Below, piece by piece: positions 31,067 to 41,333 of a stretch of 64,000 bases of DNA. Within the stretch, counting starts at the first letter, position 1, and each line of letters opens with the position of its first letter. The position numbers were made by a program, and so were the translations under genes. The notes under the pieces are model-generated. The model was not told the origin of the DNA. It did not search any database and saw only the letters and a program-made list of their open reading frames with translations. The stretch covers positions 62,001 to 126,000 of the forward strand of contig NZ_JAJGRC010000002.1 of the NCBI RefSeq assembly GCF_020786625.1. Reading direction: 5' to 3'. Source of the stretch: Salinicoccus sp. RF5. GTDB lineage: Bacteria; Bacillota; Bacilli; Staphylococcales; Salinicoccaceae.

Positions 31067-32008
31067 ATGGAGCGAATTATCATAACGGGTGCGCTCGGCC
31101 AGATCGGCACGGAGCTCACCCTGAAACTAAGGGAAAAGTATGGGGAAGAGAATGTTTTGCCGACTGATATCAAGGAGCCTGAAGGGGAAGCGCTCAAGGG
31201 GAAGCCCTTTGAAGTGCTGGATGTCAGGGATCAGGAACGGATGAAGGCACTGGTTTCCGAATTCAAGCCTGATACGATGATGCATATGGCCTCATTGTTG
31301 AGTGCGACTGCGGAAAAGAATCCCCAGTTTGCATGGGAAATCAATATGGGCGGTCTGGTGAATGCACTGGAAACCGCCCGGGAATTCGGCCTGAAGTTCT
31401 TCACCCCAAGTTCAATCGGGGCATTCGGCCCGTCGACACCGAAGGAGAATACACCTCAGGTCACCATACAGCGGCCGACCACCATGTATGGGGTAAACAA
31501 GGTGGCAGGCGAGCTGCTGTGCGACTATTACCATGAGAAGTTCGGCGTGGATACGCGGGGGGTCCGTTTCCCGGGCCTGATCTCGCACGTAAAGGAGCCA
31601 GGCGGCGGTACGACGGACTACGCTGTTGAAATCTATTTTGAAGCACTCAGGAATGGACGCTACACTTCATTCATAGACAAGAGCACCAACATGGACATGA
31701 TGTATATGGATGATGCGATTGATGCAATCATCAAATTGATGGAAGCGGACCCTGGACAGCTCAAGGACCGCAATGCATTCAATGTCAGTGCCATGAGCAT
31801 CAACCCTGAGATGGTGGCGAATGAAATCAGGAAGCATATTCCCGATTTCGAGCTGGACTACGATGTGGACCCGGTACGCCAGGGAATTGCAGAAAGCTGG
31901 CCGAACGCAATAGATTCCACCGAAGCAAAACGCCAGTGGGGATTCGATCCCCGGTACGACCTTGAAAAGATGACGGAAGTCATGCTCGAAGCGATACGAA
32001 ATAAGTAA
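31067..32008 (+). CDS. tdh: L-threonine 3-dehydrogenase, short-chain (SDR) type
   Basis: 313 residues. An extended SDR/epimerase fold with the nucleotide-binding ITGALGQIG at residues 6-14 and the catalytic YGVNK (Tyr141, Lys145). The sequence resembles SDR-type threonine dehydrogenases rather than the zinc MDR type. It oxidises L-threonine to 2-amino-3-oxobutyrate with NAD. With kbl it forms the two-step threonine-to-glycine pathway. Annotation as a generic NAD-dependent epimerase would be the alternative. Confidence 0.87.
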   Translation: MERIIITGALGQIGTELTLKLREKYGEENVLPTDIKEPEGEALKGKPFEVLDVRDQERMKALVSEFKPDTMMHMASLLSATAEKNPQFAWEINMGGLVNALETAREFGLKFFTPSSIGAFGPSTPKENTPQVTIQRPTTMYGVNKVAGELLCDYYHEKFGVDTRGVRFPGLISHVKEPGGGTTDYAVEIYFEALRNGRYTSFIDKSTNMDMMYMDDAIDAIIKLMEADPGQLKDRNAFNVSAMSINPEMVANEIRKHIPDFELDYDVDPVRQGIAESWPNAIDSTEAKRQWGFDPRYDLEKMTEVMLEAIRNK

Positions 32009-32010
32009 TG

Positions 32011-32036
32011 AGAAGGCGTTTTGCCTTCTTATTTTT
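32011..32036 (+). terminator. Terminator after tdh
   Basis: AGAAGGC/GCCTTCT with loop GTTTT, then TATTTTT. It lies two bases past the tdh stop. Confidence 0.85.
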
Positions 32037-32052
32037 CTAATTGGGAGGCAAA

Positions 32053-33220
<1,168 letters not shown>

Positions 33221-33282
33221 CCAGTAGATTAAATTTTCTGATAAAATGAAGTAAAACTAATAGAGGGAGTTTTAGAAGGCTT

Positions 33283-34188
33283 ATGGTCAAACTAATCGCA
33301 TTGGATATGGATGGGACGCTGCTTGGTCCCAATCATGATATCAGCCGCCGGAATATGGAGGCGATCAATAAGGCGATGGAACGCGGTGTACAGGTCGTTG
33401 TAGCCACAGGACGTGCATTCTACGAAGCACATGGCATCATCAGGGAGCTTGAGACACCATTGCCATACATCTGTCTGAATGGGGCCGAAGTACGCAATGA
33501 ATCGCATGAAATCCTGTTCACCAATGCATTGAATACAGAGCTGATCCATAAAGTTGCAGATGTGTTCCGTGCGGAGGATATCTTCTATCAGATCTATACG
33601 GACCGTGCAATCTACACTTCAAGCGTCGAGCGGGATATAGAGATATTCATGGACCTTGCAGGCCAGATGGGCCACCTTGCGAGTGAGGAGCGGATCAGGA
33701 ACTTCATGGAGGAAAGGCTCGAACGCGGAACGCTGATAGAAACGGATGACTACCGGTCGATATTCGAAAGTGAGGACGAGAATATATTGAAGCTCCTTGC
33801 TTCTTCATCGAGCCGTGCGAAACTCGTACGTGCTAAAAATGAACTGAATGAAATCGGCAACCTCGCCGTCTCGTCATCATCTGCAGGGAATATCGAATTG
33901 ACACATGAAAATGCACAGAAGGGGATTGCTCTTGCCCATATTGCAGAAATCATGGACATCGACATGAAGGACATCATGGCAGTGGGGGATAACCTCAATG
34001 ACATTTCCATGCTCAAACGTGTCGGCACCGCGGTTGCGATGGGCAATGCGGCTTCGGAAGTGAAGGGCATCGCAGACAAGGTCACTGCGACCAACATCGA
34101 GGACGGTGTAGCGCTGTCCATTGAAGAGGCGCTTCATTCACTTGAAGAGAAACAGGAAGCCCAGGCCGGTGAATCGGCCGAATCATAG
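33283..34188 (+). CDS. Cof-type HAD hydrolase
   Basis: 301 residues. HAD motifs: ALDMDGTLL near the N-terminus, VVATGRAFYEA, NAQKGIALAHI and MAVGDNLNDISML. The large cap between motifs II and III marks the Cof (IIB) subfamily, which acts on sugar phosphates, flavin precursors and other small phosphates. Substrate not assignable. The C-terminal ~20 residues are a Glu/Ala-rich tail with no clear role. It ends before a strong bidirectional terminator. Confidence 0.87.
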   Translation: MVKLIALDMDGTLLGPNHDISRRNMEAINKAMERGVQVVVATGRAFYEAHGIIRELETPLPYICLNGAEVRNESHEILFTNALNTELIHKVADVFRAEDIFYQIYTDRAIYTSSVERDIEIFMDLAGQMGHLASEERIRNFMEERLERGTLIETDDYRSIFESEDENILKLLASSSSRAKLVRAKNELNEIGNLAVSSSSAGNIELTHENAQKGIALAHIAEIMDIDMKDIMAVGDNLNDISMLKRVGTAVAMGNAASEVKGIADKVTATNIEDGVALSIEEALHSLEEKQEAQAGESAES

Positions 34189-34258
34189 AATGGAGAGGGA
34201 CGTCCTCTATTCGTGACGGAACAGAATAATAAATGGCGATTGCTGCCGCAACATCATC

Positions 34259-34296
34259 AAAGGTACCCGCTTCCATTTATGGAAGCGGGTACCTTT
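34259..34296. terminator. Bidirectional terminator between convergent genes
   Basis: A perfect 17-bp stem from AAAGGTACCCGCTTCCA, with a 4-base loop, serves both the Cof hydrolase (plus) and the MFS gene (minus), whose stop codon abuts it. Confidence 0.92.
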
Positions 34297-35652
34297 CTAT
34301 ATGCTCTGAAGGTCGGTTCCAGGATGGGCGGCTTCCTCTGCTGGCTCACGCTCGAGCTCCCCCTCCGCCTTGGCAGCAATATACATCCTTTTTGACTTGG
34401 CGAGGAGTCCTTCATTGAAGAAAAGCAGGACTACCGCAATCATCAGGACTGCACTGGCGGCATTGATCAGCCAGTAGAGCTCAAAATCATAGAGGAAGCC
34501 ATAGAAGATTGCGCCGACCGGCATGATGCTCATGGAACATAGGTTCATGACTGAAAACACCCGTCCTTTGACGTGCTGCGGAGTGACGAGCTGGACGAAG
34601 AGGTTGATGGGTATATTGATGAACTGCAGCGCCAGGGCAATACCGATTCCGACACTTCCGATGATGAGTATGTGGGAGATGAGGCCCCCATTGAGGTACA
34701 GCGGCAGAAGATAGAGGACCACCAGGCCGGCAAATGTCAGCATCCCGCGCTTCATGAGGAGGAAGGGATGGTCAAGTCCTCTCATCCTGGCGACCGCCAC
34801 GCCTCCGGCAAGCACCCCCAGGCCGCCGATCGCATTGATGATGCCGACCGTCCCAGGCTGCAGTGACAGCTCATGGATCATCATCTTCTCCGGGAAGATC
34901 GTTATGACGCCCGCCATGAAGTTGATCAGTGCACCGATGAGCAGAAGGGATTTGAATACTTCATTCCCCGCAATGAAAATGAAGCCTTGGCTGATGTCGC
35001 GTTTGAATCTGTCCATCCCTCCGCCCTCATCATTATTTTCCACATTCTCCACTTTGGTGGAGTGGAGCTTGAAGTCCATAAGGAAATCGAGGGCGGCGGA
35101 AATGATGTAGGCGATGAGGAAGATCATGATGATGTGATTGAAACTCAGCAGTCCGAACAGTGCACCGCCAAGGATGGGGCCGAGGATGACCGTCGATGAG
35201 AGGATGGCAGAAGTGTACCCCATCACCTTCTGTATCCTGTCCTTATGGAAGAGTTCGGTCATGGCAGCCTGAAAGGCATTGGAGATGAATGGCTCGATCA
35301 TTGAAGTCAGGAATGTGACCGTGTAGATGGCCAGCAGGGTGACGTCATATATCATCGTGTAGAGGAAGAAGCCAAGGAGTATGATGCTGTTCATGGTCTC
35401 GCCTGTAATGATGATCCTCCTCTTATTTCCGAAGTCGCTCAAGACGCCGGAAAATGGCAGCAGGAGTACAGTGGTGGCAATGCTGATCGCCATGTTGACC
35501 GAGAAGTAGAGTGCCGATCCTGTTTCATACAGGATGTAGTAGCTCACGGCGAACAGGTAGATATATTTCCCGACGCTCAGGACAAAGCGGCTCAAGGCGT
35601 AGACAATGAAGTTGAGACGTTCCTGCAAAGGCACCTTTTTATCAAAAACCAT
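34297..35652 (-). CDS. MFS transporter
   Basis: 451 residues from the ATG at 35652, just after GGGGTGAGG; a longer start would cover the promoter. Ten to twelve hydrophobic segments are visible. The sequence resembles the MFS_3 family of drug and macrolide-type exporters (for example GALINFMAGVITIFP and TPQHVKGRVFSVMN). The substrate is unknown. It is divergent from an XRE-family regulator, which is the natural candidate for its control. The last ~25 residues are hydrophilic and acidic. Confidence 0.85.
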   Translation of the reverse strand: MVFDKKVPLQERLNFIVYALSRFVLSVGKYIYLFAVSYYILYETGSALYFSVNMAISIATTVLLLPFSGVLSDFGNKRRIIITGETMNSIILLGFFLYTMIYDVTLLAIYTVTFLTSMIEPFISNAFQAAMTELFHKDRIQKVMGYTSAILSSTVILGPILGGALFGLLSFNHIIMIFLIAYIISAALDFLMDFKLHSTKVENVENNDEGGGMDRFKRDISQGFIFIAGNEVFKSLLLIGALINFMAGVITIFPEKMMIHELSLQPGTVGIINAIGGLGVLAGGVAVARMRGLDHPFLLMKRGMLTFAGLVVLYLLPLYLNGGLISHILIIGSVGIGIALALQFINIPINLFVQLVTPQHVKGRVFSVMNLCSMSIMPVGAIFYGFLYDFELYWLINAASAVLMIAVVLLFFNEGLLAKSKRMYIAAKAEGELEREPAEEAAHPGTDLQSI

Positions 35653-35667
35653 TTCCTCACCCCATTT

Positions 35668-35684
35668 GTTTAATTTAATTAAAC
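35668..35684. promoter_or_regulatory. Palindromic operator 1
   Basis: The 17-base palindrome GTTTAATTTAATTAAAC lies immediately downstream of the MFS -10 hexamer, over the expected transcription start. A near-identical copy lies at 35722-35738. Confidence 0.75.
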
Positions 35685-35686
35685 TT

Positions 35687-35715
35687 ATTATAATGCCGGA
35701 ATGGTTGCTTGTCAA
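35687..35715 (-). promoter_or_regulatory. Consensus promoter of the MFS gene
   Basis: On the minus strand TTGACA (35715-35710), exactly 17 bases, then TATAAT (35692-35687). It is a perfect sigma-A promoter framed by the two palindromes, a layout expected for strong expression unless repressed. Confidence 0.88.
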
Positions 35716-35733
35716 TTAAAAGTTTAATATAAT
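35705..35733 (+). promoter_or_regulatory. Promoter of the XRE regulator
   Basis: TTGCTT (35705-35710), 17 bases, TATAAT (35728-35733). The -10 lies inside palindrome 2, so autorepression is likely. Confidence 0.7.
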
Positions 35734-35738
35734 TAAAC
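35722..35738. promoter_or_regulatory. Palindromic operator 2
   Basis: GTTTAATATAATTAAAC differs from operator 1 by one base. Centre-to-centre distance is 54 bases, about five helical turns. Confidence 0.75.
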
Positions 35739-35761
35739 TAAAGAAATATGGAGATGAGATT

Positions 35762-37027
35762 ATGACTTTGGGAAAACGCATCAGACAGTTGCGGAAAGAA
35801 AGGGATATGACGCTGGTGGATCTGGCAGGCGGCAAAATCACCAAGGGTATGCTGAGCCTTATAGAAAATGACAAGTCACAGCCTTCCATGACGACGCTCT
35901 CCCATATTGCGAAGAAGCTCGATGTCTCAATCGGCTACCTCACCCGTGAAGGAGATGAGGAGTGGACGCGGCAGATGTTGGCCGAAGCCGATTTCAGCCA
36001 TTACTTCTCATTCCCTTTCGAGCATATAGAAAAGAATATTCTCCCCTACCTGGACCGTGTTTCGCAGAGCAGCAAGGGGATGGACCTGTACAACATCATC
36101 CGCATCTACTACAGGTATAAGGGGGAGCATGCGACTGCCGATGAATATACGGAAAAAATCGGCAACTTCTACAGGCGCATCGGCATAGAGCATCTCGTCG
36201 TGAAGAACAGGCTGAACGATGCCATCTCCCTCATGTACAGCCAGGACTATACGGAAGCCTACAACCGGCTGGTCGATTCTGAAGCGGAGGTCATGGAATT
36301 CAAGGCGTATGACCCGCATCTCGAATTGGAATACGTCTATCTGAAGGCCATCTTTTCCGTCCCGGTCGATATGGGGGAGTGCATCCCTCTCGCCAATAGA
36401 GTGATTGGGCTGTCCTATGATATGGAGAACTTCAAATACTTCTTTTCGGCCAATATGATACTCGGTTACTATTATGGGCTCGAGGGGGATATGGAGAACC
36501 ATGGGAAGTATGAGGAACGCCTGAAACAGTACCTTCAATTCAACAGCCAGGAGAAATATGAGCTCGAACTGATTGATGCAGACCATCCCATCACGGTCTT
36601 CCATGTACTGGTTGAGGATACGAAGCAGCGCGCCGATCTATATGAGGCATATGTCAGGAAGATCGAAGCACATCACGAAGCTGACAATATACAGTCCAGC
36701 AATATGGCGTTCTACCATCCTTTGTTCCTGCTCGAAATGGCCTATTTCAAAAAGGACTACAGGACGGTAGTTGAGAACTATAAGGAAGGAATGTACATCC
36801 GTTCGGCCGCGCAGCACCCGATCGACCGCATCATCATGGCCACCCGCTCGTGCATCTACCCGCTCAGCCTGCACCATCTTGGAGAGAGGCGGCAGGCCAG
36901 AGAGGCATTCGAGAGGATAGAAGAGACGATCGAGGATATAAAGCATTCCGTCTTCACGAAGGAATTCTCCATGATACGGGACATCATTTTTGAGGGAAAC
37001 CGGGGTATGGTGCCGAAGGAAAAGTGA
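35762..37027 (+). CDS. XRE-type transcriptional regulator with TPR-like C-terminal domain
   Basis: 421 residues. An N-terminal helix-turn-helix (residues about 4-60, including KGMLSLIENDKSQPSMTTLSHIAKKLDV) is followed by ~350 helical residues with tetratricopeptide-like pattern. This is the layout of Rgg/PlcR/AimR-like (RRNPP) regulators, whose TPR domain binds a small peptide. No obvious signal-peptide gene lies next to it, so a different ligand is possible. Its -10 overlaps one of two palindromes shared with the divergent MFS gene, pointing to joint repression of itself and the exporter. Confidence 0.87.
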   Translation: MTLGKRIRQLRKERDMTLVDLAGGKITKGMLSLIENDKSQPSMTTLSHIAKKLDVSIGYLTREGDEEWTRQMLAEADFSHYFSFPFEHIEKNILPYLDRVSQSSKGMDLYNIIRIYYRYKGEHATADEYTEKIGNFYRRIGIEHLVVKNRLNDAISLMYSQDYTEAYNRLVDSEAEVMEFKAYDPHLELEYVYLKAIFSVPVDMGECIPLANRVIGLSYDMENFKYFFSANMILGYYYGLEGDMENHGKYEERLKQYLQFNSQEKYELELIDADHPITVFHVLVEDTKQRADLYEAYVRKIEAHHEADNIQSSNMAFYHPLFLLEMAYFKKDYRTVVENYKEGMYIRSAAQHPIDRIIMATRSCIYPLSLHHLGERRQAREAFERIEETIEDIKHSVFTKEFSMIRDIIFEGNRGMVPKEK

Positions 37028-37155
37028 TATAAGAGCATGGTTTCGGATTTCGGTTTGTAGTATTCAAGTAAGATGGCAGGAAATATGCACTTGTTTTCAT
37101 GCTGAAATTCCGGGTAGTCTGATAATATTGAAGTTTTTAAAGCGGAGGAGATTCA

Positions 37156-37230
37156 ATGAAGGAAATCGTACGACGGGTACCATACTTCCATATACAATCA
37201 TGGCGGCAGGAGGTGGAACGCCCATGCTGA
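37156..37230 (+). CDS. 24-residue leader ORF coupled to the CNNM gene
   Basis: An ATG at 37156 with a strong ribosome site (GGAGGAG, five-base spacer) opens 24 codons beginning MKEIVRRVPYFHIQSW and ending in TGA at 37228-37230. The stop overlaps the next gene's ATG (37224), so a terminating ribosome would be placed on that start. The peptide is basic and has no recognisable domain. It could be a regulatory leader peptide or a remnant; expression is not proven. Confidence 0.5.
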   Translation: MKEIVRRVPYFHIQSWRQEVERPC

Positions 37231-38633
37231 CTGCAGTGTTGATCCTGCTCCTCGGCATTGTAGTGATCTTCGCGATAATTGTAGCCAATGGCTACTTTGT
37301 CGCCCAGGAGTTCGCCTACATGTCTGTCGACCGTTCGAGGCTGGGGGCGTTGGCCGATCAGGGAGACAAGGCGGCCGAAAGTGCTCTGACCGTTACAAAA
37401 CGTACGTCCTTCATGTTGTCCGGTGCGCAGCTGGGCATCACAGTGACGGGACTGCTCATCGGTTATGTGGCAGAGCCCCTTGTCGGACAAAGCCTGGGGA
37501 TTCTGCTCGGGGGCGTCGGTGTGCCGCCTGCTGTGAGCATCTCAGTGGGTACTGTGGCAGCTTTGGCTCTGTCCACGATCGTACAGATGATCTTTGGTGA
37601 GCTGTATCCAAAGAACCTCGCCATTGCGAACCCAGAACCATTGGCACGGAACCTTGCCCGCTCGACGAATATCTATCTTGCAGTTTTCGGCTGGCTGATA
37701 AAATTCTTCGACTGGTCAGCCAATAGTGTACTTAGACTTTTCAGGATTGAACCGGTGCATGATGTCGACAGCAGTGCGACAGCACGTGATCTTGAACATA
37801 TTGTTGCAGATTCCAGGGAAAGCGGTGACCTGCCTGAAGGGCTGTCGATGATGCTCGACCGCATCCTTGATTTTCCGCAGCAGGATGTCGACCACGCCAT
37901 GGTCCCCCGTTCACGGACGGATATAGTTGGGCCGGATACATCGATCGGCCAGGTACGTTCGATGATGGCGGAAGCACATACGCGTTATCCCGTCATCAAT
38001 GATGAGGATGAGCCAGTCGGGGTTGTGCATCTCACCGATATATTGGGGAATGCATCTGACGATGCCCCGGTAACTGGAATCATGCAGCCGCCGCTCGTTG
38101 TTCCGACTCTGATGGCACTGCCCGAAGCACGTTCCAATATGGTTGAGACCGAAAATGATCTTGCCTGCGTCATCGATGAGTACGGAGGTTTTATCGGCAT
38201 CATAACATTGGAGGACCTCTCCGAGGAGCTGGTGGGCGAAATTACGGATGAACACGATGATGAAGTGCCTCCAGCCGTAGAGACTGAGGAGGAAAATAAT
38301 TGGCAGATGAATGGAGATATTCATATAGACGAAGCGGAACGCGAGATTGGCCATCAGCTGCCGGTAGGCGATTATGAAACCATCGCAGGTATGGTCATTG
38401 CGCATTTCGGCAACCTGCCGGATGTGGGGGAAGTCGTGAATATTGAGCTGCCGATAGATCCAGCCGATTTCATACACGATGACCCTATCCGACGCTACCT
38501 CGTGGCAGAGGTGAAGGAAGTGGATAAGCATGTTCCCACTTCTGTGTCACTGACCCTCCATGTGTTGGAAAGTGACGAAGCGGATGCAGCTTCATCCGCA
38601 CTCAAGCAGCAGAGGAGTGACAGAGATGACTAA
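37224..38633 (+). CDS. CNNM/CBS-domain membrane protein (hemolysin C/CorC family), first of a pair
   Basis: 469 residues from the ATG at 37224, preceded by AGGAGGTGG; longer in-frame starts overlap the regulator gene. An N-terminal CNNM (DUF21) domain with about four membrane segments (residues 1-150) is followed by paired CBS domains (about 215-335, with HTRYPVINDEDEPVGVVHL and CVIDEYGGFIGIITLEDL). A C-terminal CorC/HlyC domain comes last. The family is tied to magnesium or other cation efflux. The wording of the sequence (ANGYFVAQEFAYMSVDRSRL) is what I associate with actinobacterial homologues. Confidence 0.88.
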   Translation: MLTAVLILLLGIVVIFAIIVANGYFVAQEFAYMSVDRSRLGALADQGDKAAESALTVTKRTSFMLSGAQLGITVTGLLIGYVAEPLVGQSLGILLGGVGVPPAVSISVGTVAALALSTIVQMIFGELYPKNLAIANPEPLARNLARSTNIYLAVFGWLIKFFDWSANSVLRLFRIEPVHDVDSSATARDLEHIVADSRESGDLPEGLSMMLDRILDFPQQDVDHAMVPRSRTDIVGPDTSIGQVRSMMAEAHTRYPVINDEDEPVGVVHLTDILGNASDDAPVTGIMQPPLVVPTLMALPEARSNMVETENDLACVIDEYGGFIGIITLEDLSEELVGEITDEHDDEVPPAVETEEENNWQMNGDIHIDEAEREIGHQLPVGDYETIAGMVIAHFGNLPDVGEVVNIELPIDPADFIHDDPIRRYLVAEVKEVDKHVPTSVSLTLHVLESDEADAASSALKQQRSDRDD

Positions 38634-39648
38634 CCCATGGGTTGTTCTGATAGTGACAGCAGTACTGATCGCCTTGACGGCATTTTTTGTAATCATCGAG
38701 TTTGCCCTCCTGGGCGCCCGCCGGCATAGGCTTGAAGAGACAGCCGTCACGAGCCGTGGCGCCCGCGCTGCATTGAAATCCGTGAACGAGCTTACTGTAA
38801 TGCTCGCTGGTGCACAACTCGGTATAACGGCGTGTACTTTCGCACTTGGTGCCGTGACCAAACCGGCAGTGGATTCCTGGCTTTCCCCGTTGTTTGCAGG
38901 AATCGGACTTCCCTATTGGCTGGCAGATGGCACATCGTTCTTTCTTTCTCTGCTGGTCGTTACATTCCTGCACCTGGTGGTTGGTGAAATGGCGCCAAAA
39001 TCATGGGCCATCGCCCATCCGGAGAAATCGGCGATCATGGTCAGCCCGCCAGCCCGTGCATTCATTTGGGTCTTCAGGCCCCTTCTGAAATGGGTCAATG
39101 ACATTGCCAACCGTCTCGTCAAGCTTTCAGGGGTGGAACCGGTTGAAAGTGCAGCCGTCGGTGGGCAGAATGCTGCAACAATACGCCATCTCGTAGAGCA
39201 TTCTGCACAGGTGGGGACGCTCGATGCATCAATGCGCACTCCGATATCAGGCGCGTTGGACCTTGAAACCTTGAAAGTGGATGATCTGGTTGCGGACGGA
39301 AGGCAGCCGACAGCCGTTCCTTCTGACGCAACAGTCCGTGAGCTCCAGAAGGCAACAGCGCAGTCCGGCCATAAGCGCATTCTTGTAATGGGGGACGAAG
39401 AGGAGGCCCCCCTTGTAGTACACGTAAGGGATACGTTGCTGGAAGCGGAGGAGCGTCCAGTGAAAGAAATTGCACGCCCCGCTTTTATACTTGAATCGGG
39501 TACGCTGGTGCATGAAGGGCTGAGGCGCATGCGGCAGTCGAGTGAGCAACTGGCAGTAATAATGGATGGTTCGAAGTTCATTGGAATCATGACCATCAAT
39601 GATGCATTGGATAATATCCTGCCGGCTGCAGAAGGTAGGCAACAATAG
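38626..39648 (+). CDS. CNNM/CBS-domain membrane protein, second of a pair
   Basis: 340 residues from the ATG at 38626, with AGAGGAGTGA upstream, overlapping the first gene by eight bases. The CNNM domain (about 1-185) has FVIIEFALLGARRHRLEE and MLAGAQLGITACTFALGAVTKPAV. CBS-like repeats follow, but there is no C-terminal CorC domain, so it is shorter than its partner. Unequal CNNM pairs of this kind are common in Actinobacteria. The two products may form a heteromer. The operon ends at the downstream terminator. Confidence 0.87.
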   Translation: MTNPWVVLIVTAVLIALTAFFVIIEFALLGARRHRLEETAVTSRGARAALKSVNELTVMLAGAQLGITACTFALGAVTKPAVDSWLSPLFAGIGLPYWLADGTSFFLSLLVVTFLHLVVGEMAPKSWAIAHPEKSAIMVSPPARAFIWVFRPLLKWVNDIANRLVKLSGVEPVESAAVGGQNAATIRHLVEHSAQVGTLDASMRTPISGALDLETLKVDDLVADGRQPTAVPSDATVRELQKATAQSGHKRILVMGDEEEAPLVVHVRDTLLEAEERPVKEIARPAFILESGTLVHEGLRRMRQSSEQLAVIMDGSKFIGIMTINDALDNILPAAEGRQQ

Positions 39649-39690
39649 TTCGTGTCCTTGTGCTAAAAAGGAAGGATACATCAAAAATAA

Positions 39691-39714
39691 AGGCCAGCGC
39701 ATGTGCGCTGGCCT
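39691..39714. terminator. Terminator between CNNM pair and folE2
   Basis: AGGCCAGCGC/GCGCTGGCCT with loop ATGT. A-rich sequence on one side and CTATTTCTATTT on the other let it serve both convergent operons. Confidence 0.85.
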
Positions 39715-39764
39715 CTATTTCTATTTGATATCCCATAACCGTCGTGTGACGGGGACGGGGAAAC

Positions 39765-40643
39765 TTATTTCTGGTATGACATTCTGCTGAAGGCATCATG
39801 CTGGTGGATGCTTTCTTCGTTGCGGCATTCGAGCTCGAAGCCTTTGACCCAGTCGAGTTCGACAAGATCATAGGCGATGAGGCGGATGAGGTCTTCGACG
39901 AAGCGCGGATTTTCATAAGCACGTTCTGTGACCATCTTCTCGTCTGTACGCTTCAATATCGGGTAGAGCTGGGAGGATGCATTGATTTCAAGGAGTCCGT
40001 ACAGCTGCTCCTTATGGTCTTCCGGAAGTTCCGCATCCGGATCGATATCAAGCATCACCTTCACGTACCCGCGCTGGTTGTGTGCACTGTATTCGCTGAT
40101 TTCCTTCGAGCATGGGCAGAGCGTTGTAACCATCGCCGTCATTCCAAGCTGCTTATGCTCGACGCCGGATTCGGAAATCCTCATGGAGTACTCGACGTCT
40201 GCATGGGCCATACCGCTGAGCATCGTATGAGGGCTTGGTTTTGAGAAATACCATTTCCCCGCTCCCGTGACTTCAGCTTCGTCCTGGTGCATGCGTACGC
40301 GCAATATTTGAAGGACATTTTCCAATGTATCGAAAGTGAGCGGTACGCCGCCGTCATTCTCGGTCTCCAAGGATTCAAGGATGCGGCTCATGTTGATGCC
40401 TTTTTCGTTCCTTCTCAAGCTGGTGGCAAGTTCAAAGGTGCCGACGGACTGGAAGCCGCCGATGACTACGGGATAGCTCAGGTTGTTGATGCCGACGGAA
40501 TCGACTTCGAAAAGGAAATCTTTCTTCGAACTCTGCAGATCCACCATCATTTCCTTTTCTACGGGTTTCGTGCCTTCGATCGGATCGACGGATCCGAAGT
40601 GTCTGAAACGTGCCTCTCTAGTACTAAGATCCAATTGTTCCAT
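39765..40643 (-). CDS. folE2: GTP cyclohydrolase FolE2
   Basis: 292 residues. The FolE2 (GCYH-IB) signature is present, including TTLCPCSKEISEYSAHNQRG with the metal-binding cysteines. The enzyme converts GTP to dihydroneopterin triphosphate, the first step of folate synthesis, and can work with manganese when zinc is scarce. It lies 11 bases after bshB2 on the minus strand and ends the yojF-bshB2-folE2 transcript. Confidence 0.95.
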   Translation of the reverse strand: MEQLDLSTREARFRHFGSVDPIEGTKPVEKEMMVDLQSSKKDFLFEVDSVGINNLSYPVVIGGFQSVGTFELATSLRRNEKGINMSRILESLETENDGGVPLTFDTLENVLQILRVRMHQDEAEVTGAGKWYFSKPSPHTMLSGMAHADVEYSMRISESGVEHKQLGMTAMVTTLCPCSKEISEYSAHNQRGYVKVMLDIDPDAELPEDHKEQLYGLLEINASSQLYPILKRTDEKMVTERAYENPRFVEDLIRLIAYDLVELDWVKGFELECRNEESIHQHDAFSRMSYQK

Positions 40644-40654
40644 GTGTCTACTCC

Positions 40655-41323
40655 TTAATCTATATCATAACTGTAGAATGTTTCATTCTGCATCCACATC
40701 TGGCGTGCGGCTTCACTCTCCTGCGTGTTGCCGGCCAGTGTCTTGAGCAGCGGGCCGGTCTGTGATTCATGGGCCGCCATGATCTTCTCTTTGCGTTCCT
40801 CATATCCTTCGATGCTGACGACGATGTCCGGTTCGCCGAGGTCCTTGAGTGTATCGTTGCTGAAGGCGACGAGCTGGAGCACCGGACGTTCTGATGCGGG
40901 CATCTCCGATACGGCTTCGACTACCGCTTCTGCAGTGGCCTCGTGGTCAGGGTGGACGGAATAGCCGGGATAGAAGGTGATGATCCGGGTGGGACCGAGT
41001 TCATCGATCATATCCCTGACGACACCTTTCAGGTGGCCTGGCGGCTCGAACTCGAGCGTCTTATCCCGATAGCCGAGGAGCCTGAGGTCATCGAGGCCGA
41101 TCAGCCGGGCACTTTCCTCGACTTCCCTTTTGCGTATTTCGTGCAGTGACTCCCGTGTTGCGAACGGGGGATAGCCAAGATTTCTGCCCATGTCCCCGAA
41201 TGTCAGGCAGGCATATGTCACCGGGACTCCCATGTCCACATAGCGGCTCATCGTACCGCTCACACCGAAAGCTTCATCATCGGGGTGGGGGAAGATGACG
41301 AGTACGTGATTTTCTTTTTCCAT
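40655..41323 (-). CDS. bshB2: Bacillithiol biosynthesis deacetylase BshB2
   Basis: 222 residues from the ATG at 41323; the frame is open further upstream, but that part overlaps yojF. The LmbE-family zinc motifs are HPDDE at 13-17 and SVHPDHE about residue 118. It removes acetate from N-acetylglucosaminyl malate in bacillithiol synthesis or from related conjugates. It is preceded by yojF as in Bacillus (yojF-yojG), which supports BshB2 over BshB1. Confidence 0.92.
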   Translation of the reverse strand: MEKENHVLVIFPHPDDEAFGVSGTMSRYVDMGVPVTYACLTFGDMGRNLGYPPFATRESLHEIRKREVEESARLIGLDDLRLLGYRDKTLEFEPPGHLKGVVRDMIDELGPTRIITFYPGYSVHPDHEATAEAVVEAVSEMPASERPVLQLVAFSNDTLKDLGEPDIVVSIEGYEERKEKIMAAHESQTGPLLKTLAGNTQESEAARQMWMQNETFYSYDID

Positions 41324-41333
41324 GGTATGCCTC

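Noticed and set aside
37071-37103. Ten-codon ORF near the XRE regulator as a cognate signalling peptide
   Set aside because: It lacks a ribosome site and an export signal, so it is not credible as a pheromone precursor.
37028-37155. Manganese (yybP-ykoY) riboswitch upstream of the CNNM pair
   Set aside because: No conserved yybP core bases found, and the region is short.
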